Assembly (NCBI GenBank): GCA_944470555.2
Contig: OX104132.1
Coordinates: 15,385,755-15,449,754 of the forward strand
Length of the DNA stretch: 64,000 nucleotides
Reading direction: 5' to 3'
Origin: Heterobilharzia americana
Taxonomy: Eukaryota > Platyhelminthes > Trematoda > Strigeidida > Schistosomatidae
Shown here: one piece after another, positions 37,301-43,599 of the stretch
How positions within the stretch are numbered: the stretch's first letter is position 1
Layout: every line of letters begins with the position of its first letter
The notes under the pieces: model-generated
What the model saw: the letters and a program-made list of their open reading frames with translations, nothing else
Database searches by the model: none
Told to the model about the DNA's origin: nothing
Translations under genes and position numbers: made by a program

Positions 37301-38161
37301 TAAAACACACCAATTTAGTAGAATCAAAATTTGAAATGCACATTAGGTGGTTGGTTATATATATAATAATACATATTTCAAAGTGCAACAAATAAACATG
37401 CCTCCAGTTCACATGCGGTTATATCGGAGCCTTCACATCTTTTCTTAAAAATTGCTGCTTTCAATTCTAAAAAGATTCTCCCGAGTGGTTCTTCACTAGT
37501 ATCCTGCTCATCATCGTAAGTGAACACTGAAAATTCAATAAACTGAAGGTGGTTTCAGTAAATAAGAACAACGAGCAATTACATTATCGGCACCTCAATT
37601 TCTTCCCTTAACCAATCGAATGCGGTCAGAACGGAATTCCAGGCCTGAGGAGCACCAGGTGCTGATAAATGATGTTTGCTAAGAATATGAGGATAACCTA
37701 ACATCTTAAGGGTGCTATGTGCACGAAAGATTAGCAGTCTGTTAGAAGTTTTGTTACTTTATACACACTTCCTCTGCTTTTGTTCCATCGAATTCTATAC
37801 GGAAGGTAGAATCGATTTGTCTAACAAGGTGTTCAAATATTGAAAATATCTCCTTAGAATTAGGTGAACTCAGGAATTTTGTGGACAAAGAGTTTGAATA
37901 ATCCGTAGTTTCTAAAAACTAAAGATGTAATGAACATCATACTGTTTTATTACTTGGATCAAATTTCCTATCATGTTCCCAAATTTCGTTTTGGATTTAA
38001 CCTCACGCTGGACAGGTCTTTGTTCTTGTCCACCAAAAGATGGTGCCCTTAAAAGGTTTTACAAGAGTTAAAAAAACACATCAAAATTACCTTGTTTTAG
38101 AAGGTGCAATTGCTGTCCTGCGACTTTTTCTCTCGGGAGGAAGACTGAAGTTGCGACGCAT
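12369..38161 (-). CDS. NDC80: NDC80/HEC1 kinetochore protein, complete gene with 11 exons
   Basis: Exons, all minus: 38161-38091, 38047-37954, 37918-37758, 37714-37594, 37542-37390, 34611-34390, 33562-33450, 29712-29538, 26263-26054, 18835-18638, 12512-12369. They sum to 1662 bases, i.e. 553 residues and a TAG stop, and every junction keeps phase. NDC80 forms the microtubule-binding arm of the NDC80 complex with NUF2 and links spindle microtubules to kinetochores. A basic tail (MRRNFSLPPERKSRRTA) leads into a calponin-homology head that follows human HEC1 closely: FLETTDYSNSLSTKFL, FDGTKAEEV, MLGYPHILSKHHLSAPGAP and AWNSVLTAFDWL. Exons 6-11 encode a long coiled coil ending in ALEQYAECKQ. Human HEC1 has 642 residues; the difference is mainly a shorter tail and C-terminus. 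The donor of exon 5 (37390) is the least certain boundary. A CAG-like acceptor two bases before the start ATG leaves room for a 5' leader intron. Confidence 0.93.
13250..13560 (-). mobile_element. SR2-like RTE fragment, 3' end, in NDC80 intron 10
   Basis: Shares the 3' block of the SR2-like copies at 19928 and 31530: on the plus strand AGACGTCAAGAAATACATCTGCGCC-type sequence at 13231, the CCTAATCCAACTCCCCCTAG block at 13397 and the CTCAGTATGCGTAG block at 13441. No open frame remains. Same orientation as NDC80. Confidence 0.7.
15127..15346. repeat. tRNA/hammerhead SINE (family 1), head-to-head inverted dimer with an intact hammerhead core
   Basis: 15127-15204 is the reverse complement of the family 3' end, breaking off inside stem II of the ribozyme. 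15205-15346 is then a plus-strand copy starting at the B box (GGGTTCAATCCC) and running to the family end. The plus copy has CTGAGGA, stem II GTCT/GGAC (one G-U pair) and GAAAC at 15257-15283. Confidence 0.75.
15600..15900 (-). mobile_element. SR2-like RTE 3' fragment in NDC80 intron 10
   Basis: Plus-strand blocks CATCACCAAGAGTCTCC, CTCTACACGGCTCA and TCAGCCTCAACCTACTTCAG follow the same order as in the copies at 13250 and 31530. Highly diverged, no coding frame. Same orientation as NDC80. Confidence 0.6.
15939..16353. mobile_element. Fold-back SINE insertion: inverted family-1 dimer with terminal inverted repeats and 13-bp target duplication
   Basis: A minus-strand family-1 copy (about 15976-16160) is followed by a partial plus-strand copy (about 16222-16320). 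The outer ends are perfect inverted repeats: 15958-15988 pairs base for base with 16302-16332. Outside them AGAAAGGCATGTT occurs as a direct repeat at 15939-15951 and 16341-16353, as expected for a target-site duplication. The hammerhead cores are decayed in both halves (CCGAGGG in one, GGATGAAAC in the other). Confidence 0.78.
17555..17788 (-). repeat. tRNA/hammerhead SINE (family 1), minus copy inside short inverted repeats
   Basis: The SINE body is about 17600-17765: B box relic GGTTCTATCTCTGG, GAAGAGTCCCATACTAGGAC with stem II intact, but CUGA changed and GAAAC read as AAAAC. Its flanks 17555-17572 (TTGAATTTGGGGG...) and 17771-17788 are near-perfect inverted repeats of each other. Confidence 0.65.
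17968..18152 (+). repeat. tRNA/hammerhead SINE (family 1), most complete copy
   Basis: About 185 bp. A-box GGCTCAATGGTAACGTG at 17976, B box GGGTTCGATCCC at 18018, hammerhead segment CTGAGGAGCCCCATACTAGG with CGAAAC at 18057-18082, then the family 3' block CTGATGTCAGTCCATGATGA and end ATACCAAC. The core nucleotides are conserved but stem II reads GCCC against GGAC and so loses one pair. Such a tRNA-type pol III promoter plus hammerhead is the layout of schistosome SM-alpha repeats; exact family identity is inferred. Confidence 0.78.
18638..18835 (-). CDS. NDC80: NDC80 exon 10: coiled coil near the tetramerisation end
   Basis: 66 codons, phase 0 at both ends. Acceptor AAAATAG before 18835, donor AAT|GTACGT. 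Reads ELPGVQARLIEVKTEFSKLD, then EEDDAHTKAEEEYAKVCAQR, IEELEDLKKQLIQEEQRQ. It corresponds to the human segment with [20 protein letters not shown]. Confidence 0.92.
19455..19790 (-). repeat. tRNA/hammerhead SINE (family 2) with intact hammerhead core
   Basis: Minus strand: A box TAGCTCAGTGGTAACATC, B box GGTTCGAGTCTC, then CTGACGAGTGCCAAAAAGC and ACGAAA at 19661-19637. CUGANGA, a four-pair stem II GUGC/GCAC and GAAA are all present, in a stem-II sequence different from family 1. The plus-strand part 19455-19570 (GATTGGTTATTGGAGGG..., GTGGCCACC) recurs with the SINE body at 27335-27665, in the opposite order. Confidence 0.72.
19928..20738 (-). mobile_element. SR2-like RTE LINE, downstream half (split by the insertion at 20750-23010)
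   Basis: Resumes right after the target duplication with LLSEGSDKMQFFDRHKK, the segment following the RT YADD box. Then come GSKVVEWVRDFTYFRSHISP, GLVTDTISTRMQKVLLASAY, LWRRLARY, and the C-terminal RMPSHRLLLRGMLGEVGIG and TETWHRTMNSLTVGVS. Several frame shifts break it. The stretch is in NDC80 intron 9, sense to the gene. Confidence 0.85.
20750..23010 (-). mobile_element. RTE-clade LINE (SR3/Perere-3-like), 5'-truncated, nested in the SR2-like element
   Basis: Starts at the endonuclease end (GSDHYLVQGTFQIK), passes a linker (WISTDTWKLIEERRMVKQKI, YETLASEAEQAAGKRDLTTL), then AAGPDGIPPEALK and the RT. A 456-residue open frame at 22129-20759 covers RGIILLSTPSEILSRIILER, FIDFEKAFDSVDREVIWKLL, GVKQGCLLSPMIFLIVVDWI, catalytic DFADDLCLMSHKLEDL, and C-terminal KWRWIGHALRRPTEDTTRQA, GKRRVGRPRVTWRR. 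It ends in ATT repeats at 20750-20761, typical of RTE tails. Frame breaks at about 22093, 22270 and 22465 disable it. An 11-bp direct repeat flanks it (20739-20749 and 23011-23021). Confidence 0.93.
23022..25330 (-). mobile_element. SR2-like RTE LINE, upstream half: endonuclease and RT fingers/palm start
   Basis: Right to left: endonuclease pieces around 25050-24420 (SDVIIMAGDFNAEVGELNQL, FLTITNFKHWERHSHMASSD), the SDHALVRACVCLRL motif near 24400, linker with KQWWVAKEMEKASELLNTQQ near 24000, RT from 23840 (LLNWKRCTAAEPDSLLPEVF, NHRGISSTNIVSKTLG), VDLEATSDSVDYKALW near 23330, AYGELSSGLTTTSGVC, and finally LTDLEYADGIIL at 23060-23012, where the other RTE has landed. The YADD box reads YADG. Many frame shifts and stops; non-functional. 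Confidence 0.85.
25331..27334. other. NDC80 intron 9 proximal part, exon 9 and intron 8 distal part; no further feature
   Basis: Apart from exon 9 (26054-26263) this is AT-rich intron sequence. I see no recognisable element or coding segment. Confidence 0.5.
26054..26263 (-). CDS. NDC80: NDC80 exon 9: loop and second coiled coil
   Basis: 70 codons, phase 0 at both ends. Acceptor TTTCTAAG before 26263, donor TCA|GTAAGT. Reads VHEFSAIAKSCNLEVCTYRK, GFDISKQIPLL, and NNEEVVQELTERIKKLQSL. The KGFDISK segment sits where human HEC1 has SKGYDFEIKF. Confidence 0.9.
27335..27665 (-). repeat. tRNA/hammerhead SINE (family 2), decayed copy
   Basis: Plus-strand blocks AAGCCCTGCTCAACCTAGG, TTGGCACTCGTCAGCAAGG, and GAGACCTTACCATTGAGCTG mirror 19600-19770. 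The hammerhead core keeps CTGACGAGTGCC but GAAA is changed to GAGG, so it should be inactive. The companion block GATTGGTCATTGAAGG...GTGGCCACC follows at 27541-27630. Confidence 0.65.
28085..28700 (+). mobile_element. SR2-like RTE 3' end, antisense to NDC80 (intron 8)
   Basis: Plus strand reads GCETWSLKVEDMRLQAFDHR-like sequence at 28089-28150 and continues with VRCRVLGSRSKLVEEVMNLH, LRWXGHVLRMPSHTMLAEVG, then KTWHQCTKSLTVGLSHVG at about 28350-28410. The 3' untranslated part ends near ATATTGATGATGATG at 28690. The coding frame has stops; this is the only SR2-like piece in NDC80 clearly opposite to the gene. Confidence 0.82.
29007..29400. repeat. Palindromic tRNA-like element (family 3), copy in NDC80 intron 8
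   Basis: The two ends are inverted repeats: 29009-29060 mirrors 29305-29368 (ACTGAGTGATGATTGAAGG and its partner). The left arm holds, on the minus strand at 29111-29038, a 74-nt tRNA-like sequence with a perfect 7-bp acceptor stem (GGACCAC/GTGGTCC), D arm GCTCAGTTGGCAGAGC and T arm CTGGTTCGCATCCAG. The anticodon loop would read GAA but has C at position 33 and a weak stem, so it is not a convincing working tRNA. The right arm keeps only the T-arm half. Confidence 0.75.
29467..29512. repeat. (AT)n microsatellite
   Basis: About 23 uninterrupted AT units, beginning 25 nt into NDC80 intron 8 as read on the minus strand. Confidence 0.97.
29538..29712 (-). CDS. NDC80: NDC80 exon 8: coiled coil around the loop region
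   Basis: One base plus 58 codons. Acceptor TTTTCCTAG before 29712, donor AGG|GTTTGT. Reads YGRLAQEFLMLRERLNARMH, then EELSKQVEQKELDYTRREG and LDAYNRLVGSLR. It aligns with the HEC1 stretch from residue ~355 to the AEYHKLARKL segment. Confidence 0.92.
29762..31529. other. NDC80 intron 7, mostly unassigned
   Basis: AT-rich. It includes one minus-strand open frame of 152 codons (31417-30959) without a recognisable domain; it is not needed by the NDC80 splice chain, since exon 7 joins exon 8 in phase without it. Confidence 0.4.
31530..33160 (-). mobile_element. SR2-like RTE LINE fragment (RT to 3' end), NDC80 intron 7
   Basis: 33109-32830 matches the RT start (PPETFREVVGKLPSG-type sequence, parallel to 23570-23840). 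32441-32223 covers SPFLFTFVTDVLMDINPT and VVGLEYTVHFVMLDNDTDKM; the YADD box reads YTVH. The C-terminal and 3' blocks reach 31530. Stops and frame shifts throughout; sense to NDC80. Confidence 0.8.
33450..33562 (-). CDS. NDC80: NDC80 exon 7: coiled coil
   Basis: 37 codons plus two bases. Acceptor TTTCAAG before 33562, donor GG|GTATGT after 33450. Reads SSDEELTEDLNELNKEVKKL and then GNLATVRGVLKEQEDAG. Phase 2 end fits the one-base start of exon 8. Confidence 0.9.
33600..34283. other. NDC80 intron 6; no element recognised
   Basis: AT-rich intron sequence of about 680 bp without recognisable repeats or coding content, ending at the AT microsatellite. Confidence 0.5.
34284..34332. repeat. (TA)n microsatellite
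   Basis: About 24 uninterrupted TA units, starting 57 nt into NDC80 intron 6 as read on the minus strand. Confidence 0.97.
34390..34611 (-). CDS. NDC80: NDC80 exon 6: start of the coiled coil
   Basis: 74 codons, phase 0 at both ends; acceptor TTTTTTAG before 34611, donor AAG|GTATTG. Reads DYNSRINKALCVPSEEDIKM then RLDEVNKQMNALNNMEDEEN, a heptad-rich segment matching the HEC1 coiled-coil start that follows the head domain. Confidence 0.9.
35641..36540 (-). mobile_element. SR3/Perere-3-like RTE 3' fragment, NDC80 intron 5
   Basis: Same family as 20750-23010. Right to left: LEDVQKTEEARQ, VNVEKTELMKIPNQQQQKAS, RRNLKEVVSSTYLGSIVSTT, NKLQTFINNCP-type sequence, and KPTKNPSPNKYVEEGGDG in shifted frames. 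It ends in a run of ATT repeats at 35641-35667 next to CCCTTGGGTTCC, the family 3' end. Truncated upstream of the RT palm and frameshifted. Sense to NDC80. Confidence 0.88.
36750..37300 (-). mobile_element. Possible very old SR2-like fragment, NDC80 intron 5
   Basis: Blocks such as GGCATGTTACAGATAACTCAG, CTCAACGTCTACCTCTT and TAACTGGGTTTTCGTATC-like sequence follow the order of the SR2-like 3' half seen at 10440-10830 and 20215-20540, but similarity is weak and no frame remains. Confidence 0.4.
37390..38161 (-). CDS. NDC80: NDC80 exons 1-5: N-terminal tail and calponin-homology head
   Basis: Five exons separated by introns of 43, 35, 43 and 51 nt (38090-38048, 37953-37919, 37757-37715, 37593-37543), all GT-AG. 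Exon 1 encodes the basic tail; exon 2 ends in NMIGNLIQ; exon 3 starts FLETTDYSN and ends in EEVCI; exon 4 carries TLKMLGYPHILSKHHLSAPG and ends in WLREEIE; exon 5 carries FIEFSVFTYDDEQDTSEEP and an amphipathic LGRIFLELKAAIFKKR. Reading straight through any of the introns hits a stop or breaks the match to HEC1, which supports the splicing. Confidence 0.92.
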
Positions 38162-38639
38162 CGCTAAATTTAAATGAAAAAGAATTATTAGGTAGAAAGA
38201 GTGCTATTCAGTTTGTAGGTCGTGAATACGACAACACGAATGCATGCTACACACTTTCTACAGTAATATTAAAATACGAAAAACCATGTACATACAAAAA
38301 TAAAAATCATATGAATGGAAAACTAAGTCATGTGAATGTTGATAGAAATGGTATCAGTGAGGGGACTATAACACTCATTCACAATCCTCACATATCTTTG
38401 CATTGAACAGATTCTCAAAAATTACCTAACAATGATGACATGTTTTTCAAAATAATCAGAGATACATAAAGTTTTGCTATAATGTACACAACAACCCTCA
38501 ATGCACTGAGCATGAAAACAGTGACATTCTAAAAGACATCCTATGAGGTTCATCGAACTTTGTTTTCCTGAAACGAAATGCTATGGGAAACTTCAATTAC
38601 CACGATTTATAATTAGTCAAACTGTACCGAGTAACTACA

Positions 38640-39110
38640 GAATTGCACCAGTCTTTATAGTCTGCAAGACAGGCGTTCATTAACCTGAAAACAGTGTGGA
38701 GATCTGCACTCAGCATAAAGAACAAACTACAGACATTCATCAACAACTGCCTACGCTTGTTACTGAAACTTAAATAGCCAGAAAGAATAAGCAACAAGCA
38801 ACTCTGGCTGGGAACGAAGCAACAAGAACTATCGGCCAACAAATATGCAGAAGGAAGTGGAGATGGATCGGGCATATACTAGGAAGACCGACTGGGGACG
38901 TCACGCGTCAGGCCAGGTACTCGAGTAGAACCCAGATGGGAAGCGACGAGTTGGGCGTCCGAGGAGAGGGTGACATGGAGGACATCGTGAGAGGAAGAAA
39001 TGAGAGCTTGTGGGCAGTCGTGGAGCCAGGTTCATAAGTTTACAGAGAAGAGAGTGCACTGGAGACTTGCTACTGAAGCCTTATGTTCCACTGGGAACCC
39101 AAGGGACAAA
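38640..39110 (+). mobile_element. SR3/Perere-3-like RTE 3' fragment upstream of NDC80
   Basis: Plus strand carries the C-terminal part of the family of 20750-23010: AGACAGGCGTTCATTAACCT, ACATTCATCAACAACTGCCT, and the GAAGCGACGAGTTGGGCGTC block, ending GGGAACCCAAGGGACAAATA before a short AT-rich tail. Frames are broken. It lies about 480 bp 5' of the NDC80 start, in the opposite orientation. Confidence 0.85.
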
Positions 39111-39934
39111 TAAAATAATTATTATAGTCTTCAACAGGAGACTATCATAGTGACTTAAGAGTTAATCCTTGTAACTATACTTGGTCAATGGCTACTACAC
39201 TAACATGGTGGTCAAATTTGCACAAGACAGTGAGCTTGTTGGTATTGTGTGCTGTTTACATTTCTCTGCTTGACGTTAACATTGTAAATGCATATGTTTG
39301 TCTGTGTTGAGCTTGAATAATACTTGACTAATTGTGACAGTTGAAGTGGACTGTTAATATAATTATTAAATTTGGGCACAGTAGTAGAAAGTTTCACATT
39401 GAGTTTGTTTGTTTGATATAGCATAAACAGATAGAGGTGATGTAGTAAAGACTTCTCAGTTCGCCTCTCACATACCTTTATAAGGAGTGATACGTCCTAG
39501 TAGCGCTTTATTTAGGGTCCTTCAGTGCACAACCAAGAACTCGTGAGTGCTGTCTGGTGTTCCATCTTCCCTTATTTTAAGTAACATTGAGAAGCTACAA
39601 AGCATTCCGCTTACCTATTACATTGAGGATGATACAGTTAGGAACGAGTGAAATCGATGCCATTTTGACAGCAGTAACTGTGAAACTGATGCAATGTGAA
39701 CTGAGGGCCATTACAGGAAACAATGGTATTTCCCGAGTCTTGAAAAATGGAAATGGTTAAAAATCTCGAGTTTTCCTGGTGGTCGGTAGACCAACTGATC
39801 ACAGATCACTAGAAGTATCCACCAACCAAAACCAAATAAAACACAATTCACCGGCAAGATTCGCAGACAACAATTGAAGGAGGGCAAAATGGATCGTACG
39901 TTGTAAGATTCAATCTACATTTACGGTCTCATGA

Positions 39935-40015
39935 ACATTGGTCGGAAGCTGTGGCTTAGTGGTCCAGGAAAATAAATACAAATCACTGGGTCACGGGTCC
40001 GAGCCCCATCTCACC
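39935..40015 (+). repeat. Possible tRNA-like SINE head
   Basis: GTGGCTTAGTGGTCCAGG resembles a pol III A box and GGGTCCGAGCCCC a B box at roughly tRNA spacing, followed by GTGGGTCGCAG-type repeat sequence to about 40140. No full cloverleaf. Low confidence. Confidence 0.35.
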
Positions 40016-40374
40016 TACCGAGGTTTGGGCGGCCATGTAGTATCATCAGCCTTCCCACCATAGGTGGGAGAGATGTGCATAAGGTGGATGAGTGAGTTTC
40101 GATTCGAACGTGGGTCGCAGCAAAATGGTCTAAGGGAACGGCTGTAAGTCAATCAGCTGCATATTTCTCTGTGGAGTTAGCTGATACTGTGGCGTATTCC
40201 ATCGAAGTTGGCTAGCCACTTATGAATCGTGAGATTGCACGTGCCTGGTCGATTTCGTTAGTTTGGTGGTATTTAATTTTTAAGTACAGTCCGAGAAATG
40301 TGAACATATATGTTTGTAGTCAATTTTCTGAATGAATACAAAATTCGAACCTAAAGATGGATAAAATAGTTGTG

Positions 40375-41634
40375 TCAGAAGTGAGTCATCGACCATAAAC
40401 CAGTATGCGAAATCGGGGAAAACCAAAGACGAGATGTAAAAATTTTCCTAACTGACCAAACATTTTCGTTCAGCAGGCACCAGTGTTTGGAATGGATGCA
40501 TGATTGACCTCTTCGTAACACTAAAAATAGGCGAAGAATGATCACACTGACTGTCAGTGCAAAAGCACAAGCAGCAACGATAATTGGCAGATAGAAATCA
40601 TAATCGTTCAACACGAGATCTCAAGAAAGCTAGTCATTTAACTTTTGAAAAGCTACTGCTTAAACCAGGTGAATTTTTTTATCAAGGTGATTTAGTCGCA
40701 GCTTAACCATATGAATGGATGTTAGGGATATTAAGCGCTAACGGATAACCCGCTTATAGTATTATGGTTTACTGTGTCGATGCTGACTTCATTACTTTTT
40801 TTATGAGAGCGCACTTTAGTATAAAGCAGATGGGTCCCTGATCGATAGTTCGGATTCCTTCAGAACGTTGGCGTCAATCGGTGGGCCAGTAGTGACAGGG
40901 AGATTAGTATAATCGTTGGATGCCCAAACTGTGCAGGATTTTGAGGACTTTATACGCACATAAACTACGTCAAAACTCTCGTACTGATCATTTGCGTTCT
41001 AACTAAGTTCGAACAGATTAGTAAAGTTCGTGACAGTTGACGAATGCACTTCCTGATCTTATTTTAGTGGTGAACTGTGATCTATGGTTCTCAAATATTA
41101 GCATAGCATTATTGAAACACTTCAAGACTGAAAGTAGTTACTTTATTACATGGGGGTTTGTTTGTTATATTGTTCGGAGTAATCAAAACTAAATCTCAAT
41201 CGATTACAATGAAAACATGAGGCATATAAGACAAAAGTTATGGTAACTGAAAAGAATGGGCGCTTGTACAAGTTTAGCTGAATAACAATTGTTCCTAACC
41301 AATCCCAAACCAAGTTAGGATTAGATGGTTTGGGAATTTTTGGGCTTTGGGTAAACGACATCCATTGTTTTGGTTTTTGTATTTCACAATGAGTCCAAAA
41401 CAATTTTATTTTGTCATACACTTCAGGGGAAATACAAATAAAAATATTTAGTGACCTTTCTTTAATATCAACAGAATAAGTTGAAGTAATTCTGAAGGAG
41501 CCCCGTGCTTGAGTGTAAGACTGGCTTATTGGCTTAAAAAGATGATCAACTTGTGGATCTTGAGCGAGAAACCCACTACACGTAGAAAGGACTATGCAAA
41601 CAGGTAATATTACTAGTGCCAACACAGTCAACAT
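40375..41634 (-). CDS. Probable type I membrane protein, family unknown (three-exon model)
   Basis: Exon A, 41634-41208, opens with MLTVLALVILPVCIVLSTCS, a clear signal peptide, then QDPQVDHLFKPISQSY and a luminal region with SLNIFICISPEVYDKIKLFW and PSNPNLVWDWLGTIVIQLNL. A GT-AG intron (41207-41128) joins in phase to exon B from 41127, FLKCFNNAMLIFENHRSQFT. Exon C, 40619-40375, has LVLNDYDFYLPIIVAACAFA followed by LTVSVIILRLFLVLRRGQ, a single transmembrane helix with a basic stop-transfer end, then a 40-residue cytoplasmic tail. The model gives about 254 residues; the donor of exon B (~41035) is tentative. Signal peptide plus late membrane helix suggests cell-surface or secretory-pathway location. 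I do not recognise the family and infer no function. It lies upstream of NDC80 on the same strand, 2.2 kb away. Confidence 0.62.
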
Positions 41635-41639
41635 ATGAT

Positions 41640-43260
41640 AGAGTAGTTTGCAGATGTGAAGGCGGTTGCTGAGCTATATTACGGTAGTACTGCAAGTAGC
41701 ATAACTTCCAGAGCCAGAAGTGAATTCAGTCATGATATGACAAACTATAAAGTAAGCACTTGACGAGACCAGTAAGGCAGCACCGAAATATGTCAAAATA
41801 TACAGAATAATTGATTTCTCTTAAGCTAATTTCGATCGTTTTCAGTGGGAGACATCAAACTGGTCCAACTGCTTTGGGCTCCTCCATTTTTGATCAACTA
41901 CTGCAGTTGCGCTAAGAAGCATGAGCTGATGTTTGTCTCTATTTCTATAGTAAGGAGCGTGTCCCCATCATACCTATCTAAAAACCACTCCACCCACCTA
42001 ATAATCTAAAACTAGCGTGTTTATTCTATTCAGACACTGCTTTCCAACGATTACTCACGACGATATTAACGGACTCCGTAAATGATCATTTCAGACTCTA
42101 CATCTGAAAACCGATAGAAAGGCGAATTCTTCTCTTGCAATAGCTTCAAGTTGTGGCCAACTAGTCCGGCCACTGATTTCTTGGCCAACAGCTGCTGCCC
42201 TGACATGATGGTCGGGCTTGCATATCACAGTGACCCAACGGGCTATAATGATGGGATGCCTATTCCCTGAAGGCCATACCAAGCCAGAAAACTCTGTTGG
42301 ATAGTGGTAAGATGTAACGCAGTTACCAACGGTTGAAGAATAAAGAATGAAGGGTTTTCAAATCATCAAGTCAGACCAGGAAGTTGCATAACCAACCGGA
42401 CACCAATTGTCAGCCTGTAGTACACCAGTAGTTTGAGCACTGGCGCACATCTCCCTATAGCGTTTCTCTACGACTGTCGGCAGGATACGCAATGAGAATT
42501 CTGATCATCAGATTATACTGAATCACTGAGCTGAATGATACAACATCACAGGGGTTTTTGTCGGTGGAAAGACTGGGAAATGACACTGAAGTAGGGCTAC
42601 TCGACAGTAAAAACCCATAGAAGAGTGAGGCCAAAAGTTATTCTCAGGTGTTACAGCATTCTGTCTGAAAATACGTATTTTGTGTCCTATATGCAAAAGC
42701 TCTGAAGTGAAAAAACCAATGGAAAATCCTTTCGGATGTAATTTGAAGCCTCAACTAACTCACTGTGACCTGTGAGCATCATTCCTACTGAATAATTGTA
42801 CTTACTTTCCGCCTAAGAAGTGGAAGTGCAGACATGGTAGCAACACTTTACACACGAACAAACGGTTTTAAATACAATTTAGTGACAAATGGAATTGTAA
42901 AAAACTATGCAAACCGGAAGAATATTAATACAAAACACAGAAGGTGTTAATATTTCTACAAACAACACTACAACCTGTGTTGAGCACGATAACACCTAGG
43001 GTTAACTTTTAATCTCGCCCCCCATAGAATAATCCTATATTTAATCAATAGGACGGGGACGGTTTCGAAAAATTGCCTTTGGCACAGATATGAACTAATC
43101 AATGGGTGCAAACAATCTTCAGGACACTCAATGTCCAATGTCTGGGTATGATGTTGTGTAGACCACCTGGTCTCTTACATCACGCTTCTGGGTCTTTTTG
43201 AACTGTCATAGTTTTTGGTGGATTCTGAAACAGTTGATCTATCCAGTGACCCTTGTATCC
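41640..43260. other. No gene recognised
   Basis: Intergenic. A minus-strand open frame at 42282-42091 has no recognisable domain. 42960-43080 is unremarkable. Confidence 0.45.
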
Positions 43261-43266
43261 TCTTAT

Positions 43267-43480
43267 TAACATGCCTAATATCCAACATCAGTAGTTCGAT
43301 CAGAAGAAACTTGTAGTTTTTGAGCTCCTGCTTCTAGGTCTGAAGGCTTGATTCCTTATGTTAGTTATACTCCGTCGCTGGTTGCAGAAGTCTTCACGTT
43401 TTCCTCCTTATAGCTAAGGAGGTAGTTGTCTATTTTTAGATATTTTTTCTTGCAAATTGTATCTTGTTTCGCGGCGAGAT
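43267..43480 (+). promoter_or_regulatory. Copy 3 of the LINE 5' module, upstream of a LINE coding region
   Basis: Begins ATGCCTAATATCCAACATCA and has AACTTGTAGTTTTTGAGCTC and CTTGCAAATTGTATCTTG, matching 4087-4310 in order. It ends about 150 bp before the first recognisable LINE endonuclease sequence, so it is the likely 5' untranslated/promoter part of that element. Confidence 0.5.
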
Positions 43481-43599
43481 ACAAGAGCCAACTAGAAAAC
43501 AGTTTGAGGAATGAATGGAACAAAACCCAGTATACCACGGAGACTAAGATGACCTACACAGCGTCTCCAGGTGACTGCGCAGTCGAAAACTCTCAGGAA

